A stretch of 35,107 nt of DNA from positions 1 through 35,107 of the forward strand of contig DAOVLE010000025.1 in assembly GCA_030631415.1 (NCBI GenBank). The letters run 5' to 3'. Under the pieces are notes generated by a model, which saw only the letters and a list, made by a program, of their open reading frames with translations, searched no databases and was not told the origin of the DNA. The position numbers and the translations under genes were made by a program. Source of the DNA: JAAEQG01 sp023133475. Its GTDB lineage: Bacteria; Planctomycetota; Phycisphaerae; UBA1845. This document shows, piece by piece, positions 1 to 7,080 of this stretch (its first letter is position 1; each line of letters opens with the position of its first letter).

Positions 1-37
1 ATTCTGAACCGAAAACAACGGGTAACCGTTCACACCG

Positions 38-207
38 GGTGGCGCGGACAAGAACCGCTGACGAACAACGCTACGACATCACCGTGGAACGTTCGAGCGG
101 TTCTTGTCCGTGGGAGCACGCGACGGCCTTCGCCACGGACAAGGATCGCCGCCGACATCTCGGCCCATTCGGGGCGTTCCTTCAAGGCGATCCTTGTCCG
201 TGCCACC
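38..207. repeat. R1 double-hairpin repeat, copy 1
   Basis: The element runs from GGTGGC to GCCACC and holds two consecutive stem-loops. The first pairs 44-59 (GCGGACAAGAACCGCT) with 96-111, and the second pairs 134-150 (CACGGACAAGGATCGCC) with 186-202. Both stems are perfect. An outer 12-bp inverted repeat, GTAACCGTTCAC at 22-33 and GTGAACGGTTAC at 217-228, encloses the unit. The same architecture recurs at 34131-34316 and begins again at 35074. No convincing gene lies in 1-298. Confidence 0.85.
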
Positions 208-257
208 CCAGAGGGCGTGAACGGTTACAACAACGGGAAGCAAAACAGCACCAACCG

Positions 258-302
258 GTGCGGTGGGTTGCGCTCCGCTCCGCGAAGCTCCACCCGCCCT
301 AC
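258..302 (-). repeat. Half copy of the GTAGGGYGGGTGGA repeat at the 3' end of the VIT/vWA gene
   Basis: Read on the minus strand this is GTAGGGCGGGTGGAGC, a short GC-rich hairpin, and CAACCCACCGCAC. It closely matches the left part of the composite element at 9798-9842. The TAG of its leading GTAGGG is the stop codon of the VIT/vWA gene. Confidence 0.8.
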
Positions 303-2530
303 AAAGCCGGCACAACCTCGTAGGCCTTGCCCTGCACAATGAACACGACTCGCTCGCCCAAAGCCATAAACTTCGCCACCAGCGGATGACGCTGGAGCAG
401 GTCGAAATACTCGCGGCTGTAAGCCGTCACCTTGGTCGTTTCGTGGCTTTGGTCGTGGGCGCTGTCGATCCACTTCCCACTCGAGAAATAGAACGTGCGG
501 TTGCCCACCCGTTTGATGGGAGGCAGCGAGAGTTGCCCGTTCTCCTGGTCTTCAAAGTAGTACTGATAGGCTGCACCGCCGACCTTGCCCGCCAGCGCCA
601 TCTTCTTATCACGGATGGAGACACGGTTGGCCTTGCGACCGCTGCCGGCAGACTGGGCCGCCGGGGCCGCCGCAAACCGCCGACGTGCCTCGGGGGCTCG
701 GTTCATCTGGTCGGCGAAAACGTGACTTCTGCCTCCGCGCCGTACGATCTGTTCGCTCTCCTCAATAACCAGGTAGGCGGTGTAATCGGTGATGATTCCG
801 TACTCCTTGGCCAACTCGATGATGGCTTGCTTGAGTTCCTCGTTTTCTCCGTGCAGGCGAATCTGGTCCGAGAGGAAGGCGACCTTGCGGATGGCCCACA
901 ACCGTGGAATGAAATCGTGCCGGGTTGCCACGCCGGGGAAGTTGGCTTCATAAACGAACTGATGTTTCCGCCCGTAGCGCGATCCGGTCAACTCGATCGC
1001 CTGGTGACCCGCCCCATCATATCGCCCGACGATGACCACCTCGCCGCCCGAGAACAAATCCGGCAGCGTTTGCGGGAAGACCTCCCGAACCCCGGCACCG
1101 CCCCAGGACAACTCCAGACCGCTGAGCACCGGATTGGCCACCTTCCGATAAAAGCTGGAGACCTTGACTTCGATGTCCTCCGAGTCGCTCACGTAGTTGC
1201 GGGCTCCGCGGTTCTCGGCAGCGAGGCGGTCCAGCAGCTTGGTGTTGACGTCGTTGCCGATACCGAACACGAACAGCCGCACGGTCTTGGAGTTGGCCTG
1301 TCGCACGTTGGATAGAATCGCATTGGGATCGGTGACGCCGATGGTCGGTTGCCCGTCGGTCAGCAGCACGATGATGTAAGGCTTCTCATCGCTGGGAGGT
1401 GAATCGGTTTTCATGGCTGCCAGAACCGCATCGTTCATGTTGGTGCCTCCGTTGGCTTGCAGCTCATCGACGGTTTTGCGGGTTTTGCGGACGGTCTCCT
1501 CATCGGCGCGGACCAGTTCGTCGTGGAACAACCGGGGCTCGTGCGAAAAGGTGATGACGTTGAAGCGGTCGCGCGGGTTAAGGTTGGCCAGGCAGAACTT
1601 CAGTGCCCGCTTGGCCTGGTCCATCTTCTCGCCCGCCATGCTCCCGGACACGTCCACCACGAAGCAGATGTCCTTGGGCAACACCTCGTCGGCATGGACC
1701 TTTGCTTTCGGTGCAATACGGGCCAGGAAGAAGCCGTCCTCACCCGGCTGGCGGTAGGTCAGCAGGCTCAGCCCGAACTCCTTTTTGCTCAGCGAGTAGT
1801 AAAGTATGAAGTCGTGGTCAGGCATCAGGTTGGCGGCTTCGAGGCTGGCTGATGCGTGCGAATCGGACGGGCGCAGCACCGCAGCGTCATGCGTGGGGCA
1901 AAAGACACTCTTGATCGGAATCCGGCTGTCGATCTCCACCAATAGCGAAAGCGATCCGATAGGCCCGGCTGAATGCTTGCCGGTGCCCAGGGGGAAGCGA
2001 TATCGCACCAGCCCATCATCAATAGCCAGAGTCTGCGAATACATCAATTTGATGCGGGCTTCGCCGCCCGGTGGGATGGGGAAGATTCTGGCCTGGTACA
2101 TCCGCGTGCCCAGGTACTCGAGCAAGGCGGGGTCGCGCAGTCTGGCTACGATGGATTCGTAGGTTTTCCGGGCCTGATCGCGGTCCAGCACCCGTCCGCT
2201 GACCTCCTTGCCGTTCATGAACATGCTGAATTTGCTGATGCTGATGTCGTCATCGAGCGGGAAGACATAGGTGCCCTCGATTGTTGCCTTGCTGGGGTTG
2301 AAAAAGACCTGATCGATGCGTGTGATCGCCACCGCATCGACGATCTCGGTGGCGACAGCCAGTTTTTTCACCGTCACCGGGGTTAGCGGACGCGGAGAAG
2401 GACGGCGTCGCATCTCCGGGATCGGAACCCGTTCATCGGGCACGATCATCCCCTGAGCCAACGTGGTAGCCGACCAGGCAGTGGACAGCACTATCCCAAA
2501 GATCATTACGGGTAGCCGTTTACGGTTCAT
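299..2530 (-). CDS. Secreted VIT and von Willebrand factor A domain protein
   Basis: A 743-residue exported protein. The start is the ATG at 2530, with GGAG about 10 nt upstream; it begins a typical signal peptide (MNRKRLPVMIFG..., likely cut near residue 25). An upstream in-frame start exists but would put charged residues before the signal. Residues about 54-170 form a VIT (inter-alpha-trypsin inhibitor) domain. Residues about 287-470 form a vWA domain with the metal-ion-dependent adhesion motif DVSGS at 293-297. The layout resembles VIT-vWA proteins of planctomycetes and the marine proteobacterial sortase-target family, but no C-terminal sorting signal or anchor is visible. The likely role is metal-dependent protein binding at the cell surface or in the periplasm; the ligand is unknown. 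The stop codon lies inside a dispersed repeat, so the C-terminus may have been trimmed or reset by repeat insertion. Confidence 0.9.
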   Translation of the reverse strand: MNRKRLPVMIFGIVLSTAWSATTLAQGMIVPDERVPIPEMRRRPSPRPLTPVTVKKLAVATEIVDAVAITRIDQVFFNPSKATIEGTYVFPLDDDISISKFSMFMNGKEVSGRVLDRDQARKTYESIVARLRDPALLEYLGTRMYQARIFPIPPGGEARIKLMYSQTLAIDDGLVRYRFPLGTGKHSAGPIGSLSLLVEIDSRIPIKSVFCPTHDAAVLRPSDSHASASLEAANLMPDHDFILYYSLSKKEFGLSLLTYRQPGEDGFFLARIAPKAKVHADEVLPKDICFVVDVSGSMAGEKMDQAKRALKFCLANLNPRDRFNVITFSHEPRLFHDELVRADEETVRKTRKTVDELQANGGTNMNDAVLAAMKTDSPPSDEKPYIIVLLTDGQPTIGVTDPNAILSNVRQANSKTVRLFVFGIGNDVNTKLLDRLAAENRGARNYVSDSEDIEVKVSSFYRKVANPVLSGLELSWGGAGVREVFPQTLPDLFSGGEVVIVGRYDGAGHQAIELTGSRYGRKHQFVYEANFPGVATRHDFIPRLWAIRKVAFLSDQIRLHGENEELKQAIIELAKEYGIITDYTAYLVIEESEQIVRRGGRSHVFADQMNRAPEARRRFAAAPAAQSAGSGRKANRVSIRDKKMALAGKVGGAAYQYYFEDQENGQLSLPPIKRVGNRTFYFSSGKWIDSAHDQSHETTKVTAYSREYFDLLQRHPLVAKFMALGERVVFIVQGKAYEVVPAL

Positions 2531-2678
2531 CACGGTAAATCTCCATATTGAAACACTCGCACCATCGAAACCACAATCCTGAATCCAACGGAGTTTTGGA
2601 CGCATGACCACGGTGGCGGTTCCCCGTAAAACCGGGTTGCAATACAGACTCTCCGCCCGGTCTTCGGACGCAACCCCA

Positions 2679-2747
2679 ATCAGTACCGCGACCGTAAGGG
2701 AGCGGCCAATCCAAGTAAGGCCGCTCCCTTACGGTCGCGGTACTGAT
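2679..2747. repeat. 29-nt-arm palindrome, copy A
   Basis: Left arm 2679-2707 (ATCAGTACCGCGACCG...GCGGCC) pairs perfectly over 29 nt with 2719-2747 around an 11-nt loop. It lies between the 5' end of the VIT/vWA gene and the 3' end of fic. There is no U-tract. The preceding CGGACGCAACCCC is shared with copy B. Confidence 0.9.
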
Positions 2748-2822
2748 CAGATGGCCGCTTCTTTTACGCGATTCGCGAAGATTCTAGCGGTTAGTAGTAT
2801 AAGTCACGGCGGAGACGTCTAT

Positions 2823-4154
2823 TCAAGATAGCCGGCGCAGCTTGTCCTGAAGATCACGCGCCGGAGTATAACAGTATTCCCGACCGATCTTCTTGACATC
2901 CAGTAGGCCACGTTCCACTAAAATACGCAGGTCGATCCGCGCGGTTTCGTAAACCACGTTGTGGCTACGCTGGTGTGAAGCAATGCTGTAGTGGTGGTAG
3001 GGGTGCCGTAAGGCATGGCTGAGCAGCGCTCGCTGGCGGTGGTTGAAAGCGGCAATTCCACGCAATTGCCGTTCGATATCCAGGTACTGGTCTGTTTTGC
3101 GCTTGAGGTATTCGTGCAATTGCTCGATTGCCCGGTGGATGACGTCCAGGTGGTACAGCAGGAAGTACGTCAGGTCGTTGCCATCCGTTTCCGTATACAG
3201 AAACGCCCGCCCGTACTTGACAGGTGCCCTCAAGATGATTTCCGAAATGGAGATGAACTCGCACAGCCAATATCCGTGGTGCAGCATCGACCAATAAAAG
3301 AGGGCTCTGGCTGTTCTGCCGTTTCCGTCCACAAAGGGGTGGTCGTATGCAAGCCAGAAGTGTAGAACAATCGCGCGGATGACTGGGTGGACAAACTCAC
3401 GCGGAATCTTCCCGTTTGCAAAATCGCACATTGCGGAAATACGTTTTGCAAGCTGGTCGGCTGGCGGAGGCAGATGGAACACGTTGCCCAGGTGGTCGCC
3501 TACGTCGATTCTCTCGTCCACTCGCCGGAACCGCCCTGCCGCGGAGGGATTATCGAGTGCCTCTTGCGTCACTAAACGGTGGATATTGAAGACCAACTCC
3601 TCACTAAGCCGCTCGCCCTTTAACTCCCCGATTCGCTGCATCGTGCGGAAGTTGTTGAGGATCATCTGTTCGCTGCGGTCTCGTGGGGGGCGCCCGACAC
3701 GGATCATTTCCTTTGCCACCGGTCTCGTGGTGGCTGCACCCTCAAGCTGGCTGGAGGTGATGGCCTCCTCAATAAGTGAGCCAACCAGGTATTGGTCCTT
3801 TGTCTCCGGGTTGGTGATCGGCTCGGGCATTTGTATCCGCCCTGCCGCGTGTTGGTCAATAAAGTGCAACCTCTGGGGGATAGGGTCCGTCAGGACATAT
3901 GCAAAGTTCCTTCCTTCGGTGTCCTTCAACGGCATTTGCTTTTGCTGTATGAGGCGGTGAAGCTTGATGCGACACCACCATTCCTGGTGAGACAAGTTAT
4001 CAGGAGGCTGCAAATACCGCAGCTTATCCCAGTGCAAATACTTGGTTCTGCGGTCTTCACCACCGATAGTTGCCAGGACGGCGCTGGTGCGATCCGAAGC
4101 CTCCAGTTCTTGCAGAAGTTCTGCAAGGTTTGGCGGAATAGCAGGTTTTTTCAC
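2823..4154 (-). CDS. Fic family protein (class II AMPylase), with C-terminal winged helix
   Basis: A Fic-domain protein of 443 residues. Fic enzymes usually transfer AMP from ATP to a hydroxyl side chain of a target protein. The canonical active-site motif HPFVDGNGRTAR is at 272-283, with the catalytic His at 272. An N-terminal inhibitory helix motif, SSQLEG at 134-139, fits the (S/T)xxxE(G/N) rule and makes this a self-inhibited class II Fic. The C-terminal ~80 residues look like a winged helix (pattern RIDLRILVERGLLD), common in this subclass. I chose the GTG at 4154 because GGAAGG lies 7 nt upstream; the TTG six codons earlier would overlap that SD. The promoter sits between the arms of a long inverted repeat (see that entry), so the gene is probably tightly regulated, perhaps by its own winged helix. 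The target is unknown. Confidence 0.92.
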   Translation of the reverse strand: MKKPAIPPNLAELLQELEASDRTSAVLATIGGEDRRTKYLHWDKLRYLQPPDNLSHQEWWCRIKLHRLIQQKQMPLKDTEGRNFAYVLTDPIPQRLHFIDQHAAGRIQMPEPITNPETKDQYLVGSLIEEAITSSQLEGAATTRPVAKEMIRVGRPPRDRSEQMILNNFRTMQRIGELKGERLSEELVFNIHRLVTQEALDNPSAAGRFRRVDERIDVGDHLGNVFHLPPPADQLAKRISAMCDFANGKIPREFVHPVIRAIVLHFWLAYDHPFVDGNGRTARALFYWSMLHHGYWLCEFISISEIILRAPVKYGRAFLYTETDGNDLTYFLLYHLDVIHRAIEQLHEYLKRKTDQYLDIERQLRGIAAFNHRQRALLSHALRHPYHHYSIASHQRSHNVVYETARIDLRILVERGLLDVKKIGREYCYTPARDLQDKLRRLS

Positions 4155-4183
4155 CGCAACACCTTCCAACAAAGGGTGTTACA

Positions 4184-4284
4184 AACTACTAAGGTGATAC
4201 CAAATTGTACAGAATTAGTATAACCGCAGCTTATCCAAGCCGTCAATTACTAATTCTGTAGATTTTAGTATCAAATTAGTAGTT
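4184..4284 (-). promoter_or_regulatory. fic promoter enclosed by a 37-bp inverted repeat (putative operator)
   Basis: Left arm 4184-4220 and right arm 4248-4284 are inverted repeats matching at 32 of 37 positions. The innermost 13 bp are perfect (TACAGAATTAGTA / TACTAATTCTGTA). The 27-nt spacer holds a good minus-strand promoter: -35 TTGACG (4246-4241), 18-nt spacer, -10 TATACT (4222-4217), the -10 running into the left arm. TTAGTA-type half-sites recur within each arm. The region is much more AT-rich than its surroundings. It should drive fic, with a start near 4210. It could also affect rluD, which begins about 75 nt away on the other strand. Confidence 0.75.
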
Positions 4285-4357
4285 AGTTTTGGGCCACGTC
4301 AACCGAGAAGGGCAAAACGATGACGATGGAGTTGCGATGTGATATGATTAGAAGGGC

Positions 4358-5410
4358 TTGACAAGGATTTCAGCATTGAACGAGTCTGCGGGCAATTTTG
4401 AAGACAACGATCAGGATGGCGAATCGGCTCCGCGCAAGGAGCGGTTGCGTATTCGGCGGCGGGTTCGGGGGCGGCGTTTGGACAAATACCTGCGTGCTCG
4501 GTTCCCACGCATGTCGCGGACCATGCTCCAAAGGCTCATCAAAGAGGGCGATGTCACCGTCAACGGCCTGCCCACCAAAGCCAGTTACGAACCGGCTTCG
4601 GGCGACATCGTCGAGATGCTGGTCCCACCACCACCGCCAACCGACGTAATACCCGAAGACATCCCCCTGGACATCCTCTACGAAGACGACCACATCATCG
4701 CCATCAACAAGCAGGTGGGCATCATTTGTCATCCGGCGGGTCCGTGGCAGAGCGGCACCATCGCCAACGCCGTCGCCTTTCACGCAGCCACACTGAGTCA
4801 CGGCGACGATCCATACCGTCCCGGCATTGTCCACCGCCTCGACAAGAACACCAGCGGCGTGATGCTCATCGCCAAGAACGACGAAGCCCACTGGCGCCTG
4901 TCGTTGCAGTTCGAGCGTCGGACCACCCAGAAAACCTACTTCGCCATCTGCGAGGGCATGCTCAGCCGCGACCAGGACATCATCGATCAGCCGCTGGGTG
5001 CCCATCCGATGATCAAAGACCGCTATATGAACCCAGGCCAACTACCGCGGGCCATGCTGTTCAAAGAGGCAATCACCCGCTACGAGGCGAAGGAGCGTTT
5101 CAAGGGTTTCACCGTGGTGCACCTGTCGCCCAAGACCGGCCGCACACATCAGCTTCGCGTGCACATGTCCGCCATAGGCCACCCGCTGATGGGCGACACA
5201 TATTACGGTGGGCATCTCTTTAGCGAGAAAGACATCGCCGGAGAGAGGCTGGAGGAACCGGAGGAACCGTTGATCGGCATACAGGCATTACACGCGATGG
5301 CCATCGAGTTCGTGCACCCGATCCACGAAAAACCGATGCGTATCGAAGCCCCCATCCCGGAGAACCTATGTAGAATTGTGGACCTGCTCAGAACACATCG
5401 AAGTTACTGA
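4358..5410 (+). CDS. RluC/RluD-family 23S rRNA pseudouridine synthase
   Basis: It isomerises uridines to pseudouridine in large-subunit rRNA. Of 350 residues, the first ~30 are an acidic and then basic extension. An S4 RNA-binding domain follows at about 38-85 (RRLDKYLRARFPRMSR). The catalytic domain carries HRLDKNTSG at 159-167, with Asp162 the expected nucleophile, and TGRTHQLRVHM further on. Length and layout fit RluD rather than the short RsuA class. The start is uncertain: the TTG at 4358 gives the longest form, but the TTG at 4376 has AAGGA 8 nt upstream and would remove six residues. The gene stands alone, divergent from fic. Confidence 0.93.
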   Translation: MTRISALNESAGNFEDNDQDGESAPRKERLRIRRRVRGRRLDKYLRARFPRMSRTMLQRLIKEGDVTVNGLPTKASYEPASGDIVEMLVPPPPPTDVIPEDIPLDILYEDDHIIAINKQVGIICHPAGPWQSGTIANAVAFHAATLSHGDDPYRPGIVHRLDKNTSGVMLIAKNDEAHWRLSLQFERRTTQKTYFAICEGMLSRDQDIIDQPLGAHPMIKDRYMNPGQLPRAMLFKEAITRYEAKERFKGFTVVHLSPKTGRTHQLRVHMSAIGHPLMGDTYYGGHLFSEKDIAGERLEEPEEPLIGIQALHAMAIEFVHPIHEKPMRIEAPIPENLCRIVDLLRTHRSY

Positions 5411-5487
5411 ACAACCTCGACATCTGAATATAAAAAATGAAAAATGGGGAGATTGGGAAACATTGTCGTTGTGTGCATATGCGAGCG

Positions 5488-5545
5488 TTTAGCGGCGACA
5501 AGTCCGCAGTGTTTAGCGGCGACCCGAAGGGGAGCGTGGAGCGCG
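5488..5545. repeat. TTTAGCGGCGAC repeat fragments
   Basis: TTTAGCGGCGAC occurs twice here (near 5489 and 5513), the second followed by CCGAAGGGGAGCG. The reverse complement (CTTCGGGTCGCCGCTAAAC) recurs near 23283 and 26680, each time next to other dispersed repeats. The whole 5411-5575 stretch has no credible gene. Confidence 0.6.
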
Positions 5546-5575
5546 AAAAACTGCGAAAACGGCGTAATTACAGAT

Positions 5576-5632
5576 GTAGGGCGGGTTCCACCCGCCGCGC
5601 CATGCCAAGAAGGCGGGTAGAACCCGCCCTAC
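5576..5632. repeat. 57-bp double-palindrome element, copy 1
   Basis: It runs from GTAGGGCGGG to CCCGCCCTAC. Each half is itself palindromic (GGCGGGTTCCACCCGCC and GGCGGGTAGAACCCGCC), and the halves are also inverted copies of each other. Full copies of exactly 57 bp occur at 14719, 26965 and 31141. This copy sits just past the 3' ends of two convergent genes. Confidence 0.9.
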
Positions 5633-5635
5633 GGG

Positions 5636-6349
5636 TCAGGATGCGTCAAACTCCCCCTGGAAGACCGCGAAATCCTCCAGGTCCACATCCCCATCGGCGT
5701 CGAGATCGAAGCAGCAGCAGTGATCCGGAGGCCCCACCGGATACGCCGGCTCCGGTGTCGATTCCGGCGGTCCGGTAAGACAGGCGGCGAAGCTCGAAAA
5801 GTCCTCCAGGTCGATGACCCCGTCAGCGTTCCCGTCGCCCGGCTGCGCAACAACGATGTGAGCCGGACCATGCAAATCGGGCAACACCTCGACACTGTCG
5901 GGATACCTGGTTAGTTTATTCAGCTCGGAGGTCCGGAAATCAACCTCAGCCACTCCATCCGCCTGGGCCACGAAGTTGAACCGGGCAACCACGGCGTCCT
6001 CGTCCGTCCCGCTGGCAAAGAACCCCAGCGCATAGGTGATGTTTCCTCCATCTACCACCTCCGTTAGAGGCCACGCCGCATCCCAAGGCGAACCCACACC
6101 GTCACCCGGTATGATGTTCTCAAAAGACCAAAGCTCATTGTTGAACTCAAGGAATACCTGCACCCCGTTGACTGGCTGGCGCAGGTCGGAAACTGTCAGA
6201 AGGATGGTTATAGCATCGCCCGCCTGAACGGAACACGAACGCTGGACCGGCTCTAAAGTCAGGTCGTTCTCCGCCCACGAGGCGGGAGCCACAACAGAGC
6301 TAAACAAGCCCACCAAAATCAACCGCTGCCGAATCGCAAGACTGTGCAT
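5636..6349 (-). CDS. Secreted protein with cohesin-like and dockerin-like domains
   Basis: A 237-residue exported protein. I chose the ATG at 6349, preceded by an AGAAGGTGGGG stretch; a GTG four codons upstream is possible. Residues 1-27 form a signal peptide ending in SWA. Residues about 35-165 are a beta-rich region resembling cohesin or carbohydrate-binding folds (VQVFLEFNNELWSF...). The C-terminus has two calcium-loop repeats typical of type I dockerins, GDGNADGVIDLEDF and DLDADGDVDLEDF, separated by a Pro/Cys-containing linker with CCC. Planctomycetes encode many such dockerin-tailed proteins. Whether they assemble into cellulosome-like complexes is not established. The ligand is unknown. 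Confidence 0.82.
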   Translation of the reverse strand: MHSLAIRQRLILVGLFSSVVAPASWAENDLTLEPVQRSCSVQAGDAITILLTVSDLRQPVNGVQVFLEFNNELWSFENIIPGDGVGSPWDAAWPLTEVVDGGNITYALGFFASGTDEDAVVARFNFVAQADGVAEVDFRTSELNKLTRYPDSVEVLPDLHGPAHIVVAQPGDGNADGVIDLEDFSSFAACLTGPPESTPEPAYPVGPPDHCCCFDLDADGDVDLEDFAVFQGEFDAS

Positions 6350-6467
6350 CACTTTCCCCACCTTCTCAAAATGTGCTATTTACGATACCTTACCTTGTTC
6401 CAGCGATGGGTATTATAGCATAACCGCAACTTGAAAGCTAAGAGTGTGTTGAAAAGCTATCAGTATC

Positions 6468-6549
6468 TGTAGGTCAGGTCCGCAGACCCGACATCCCCCG
6501 GCAACGCTGTTGGGAATCCCGAATGTCGGGTCTGCGGACCCGACCTACA
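6468..6549. repeat. Long hairpin repeat (TGTAGGTCRGGTCCGCAGACC)
   Basis: The arms 6468-6494 and 6523-6549 pair at 26 of 27 positions around a 28-nt loop. The preceding AGTATC together with TGTAGGTC is repeated just upstream of nadB at 7004, so both belong to one repeat family. It lies 9 bases downstream of the small minus-strand gene and could act as its 3'-end structure. Confidence 0.8.
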
Positions 6550-6558
6550 GACTCCCTT

Positions 6559-6894
6559 TCATAAAAAGACGATCGAGCCGATAAGCCATCTGAGCAACCG
6601 TCGCTTTGCCGCCTGGGGGTGATCAGCCGACAGCTCCCATGGAGTTGGTGTGGCCGGCAGGCCCAACGCACGGCGGGCTTCGCCAATCAGTTCCGAAGCC
6701 TCGATCCGGTCGATCCCCAGCCGCCCGGCGTAAACGATAAGCCGCCGCCGGCGACGCTTGCCAATCCTGCCGCTACATAACTCCCCCTTAGCCATCTCCC
6801 GGAAAATGGTGTGACGCTCAATACGTGACAACCGACATGGATGCGAACGACAACCCTCTCCCACCGCACAACGAGGTGCCTCAAACCAGCCCAT
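6559..6894 (-). CDS. Small basic protein of unknown function
   Basis: A 111-residue protein I do not recognise. The start is well supported: a GGAGGAGGAGGGAG run ends a few bases before the ATG at 6894. The protein is Arg-rich, with KRRRRR near residue 47, then a predicted amphipathic helix (RLGIDRIEASELIGEARRAL) and a short hydrophobic C-terminus (LLRWLIGSIVFL). Four Cys lie in the first 40 residues. No catalytic motif is seen. It is divergent from nadB, whose start is about 185 bases away. The C-terminal hydrophobic stretch hints at membrane contact, but that is inference. Confidence 0.65.
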   Translation of the reverse strand: MGWFEAPRCAVGEGCRSHPCRLSRIERHTIFREMAKGELCSGRIGKRRRRRLIVYAGRLGIDRIEASELIGEARRALGLPATPTPWELSADHPQAAKRRLLRWLIGSIVFL

Positions 6895-7002
6895 AGTCTC
6901 CCTCCTCCTCCTCCGCTCCTATGGTAGGCTGGGGGAAAGGCGGTTTCCACTCGCCCCGGAGAATCATCACAGCCCCAGAACACCATGGGCTGATAAGCTG
7001 TG

Positions 7003-7080
7003 TAGTATCTGTAGGTCGGGCCCGCTCTTTGTGGAGAGGGTTTTCGGAAGTGCCCCGGCGCACTATTATTACAGATACTA
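7003..7080 (+). promoter_or_regulatory. nadB leader with inverted repeat reaching the start codon
   Basis: TAGTATCTGTA at 7003-7013 is a perfect 11-bp inverted match to TACAGATACTA at 7070-7080, whose last base is the A of the nadB ATG. If transcribed, the leader would fold back and occlude the start. No clear SD is visible. The left arm continues into the repeat seen at 6468. Confidence 0.55.

Noticed and set aside
263..1315. 350-residue plus-strand open frame
   Set aside because: Antisense shadow of the VIT/vWA gene; no SD and no recognisable domain.
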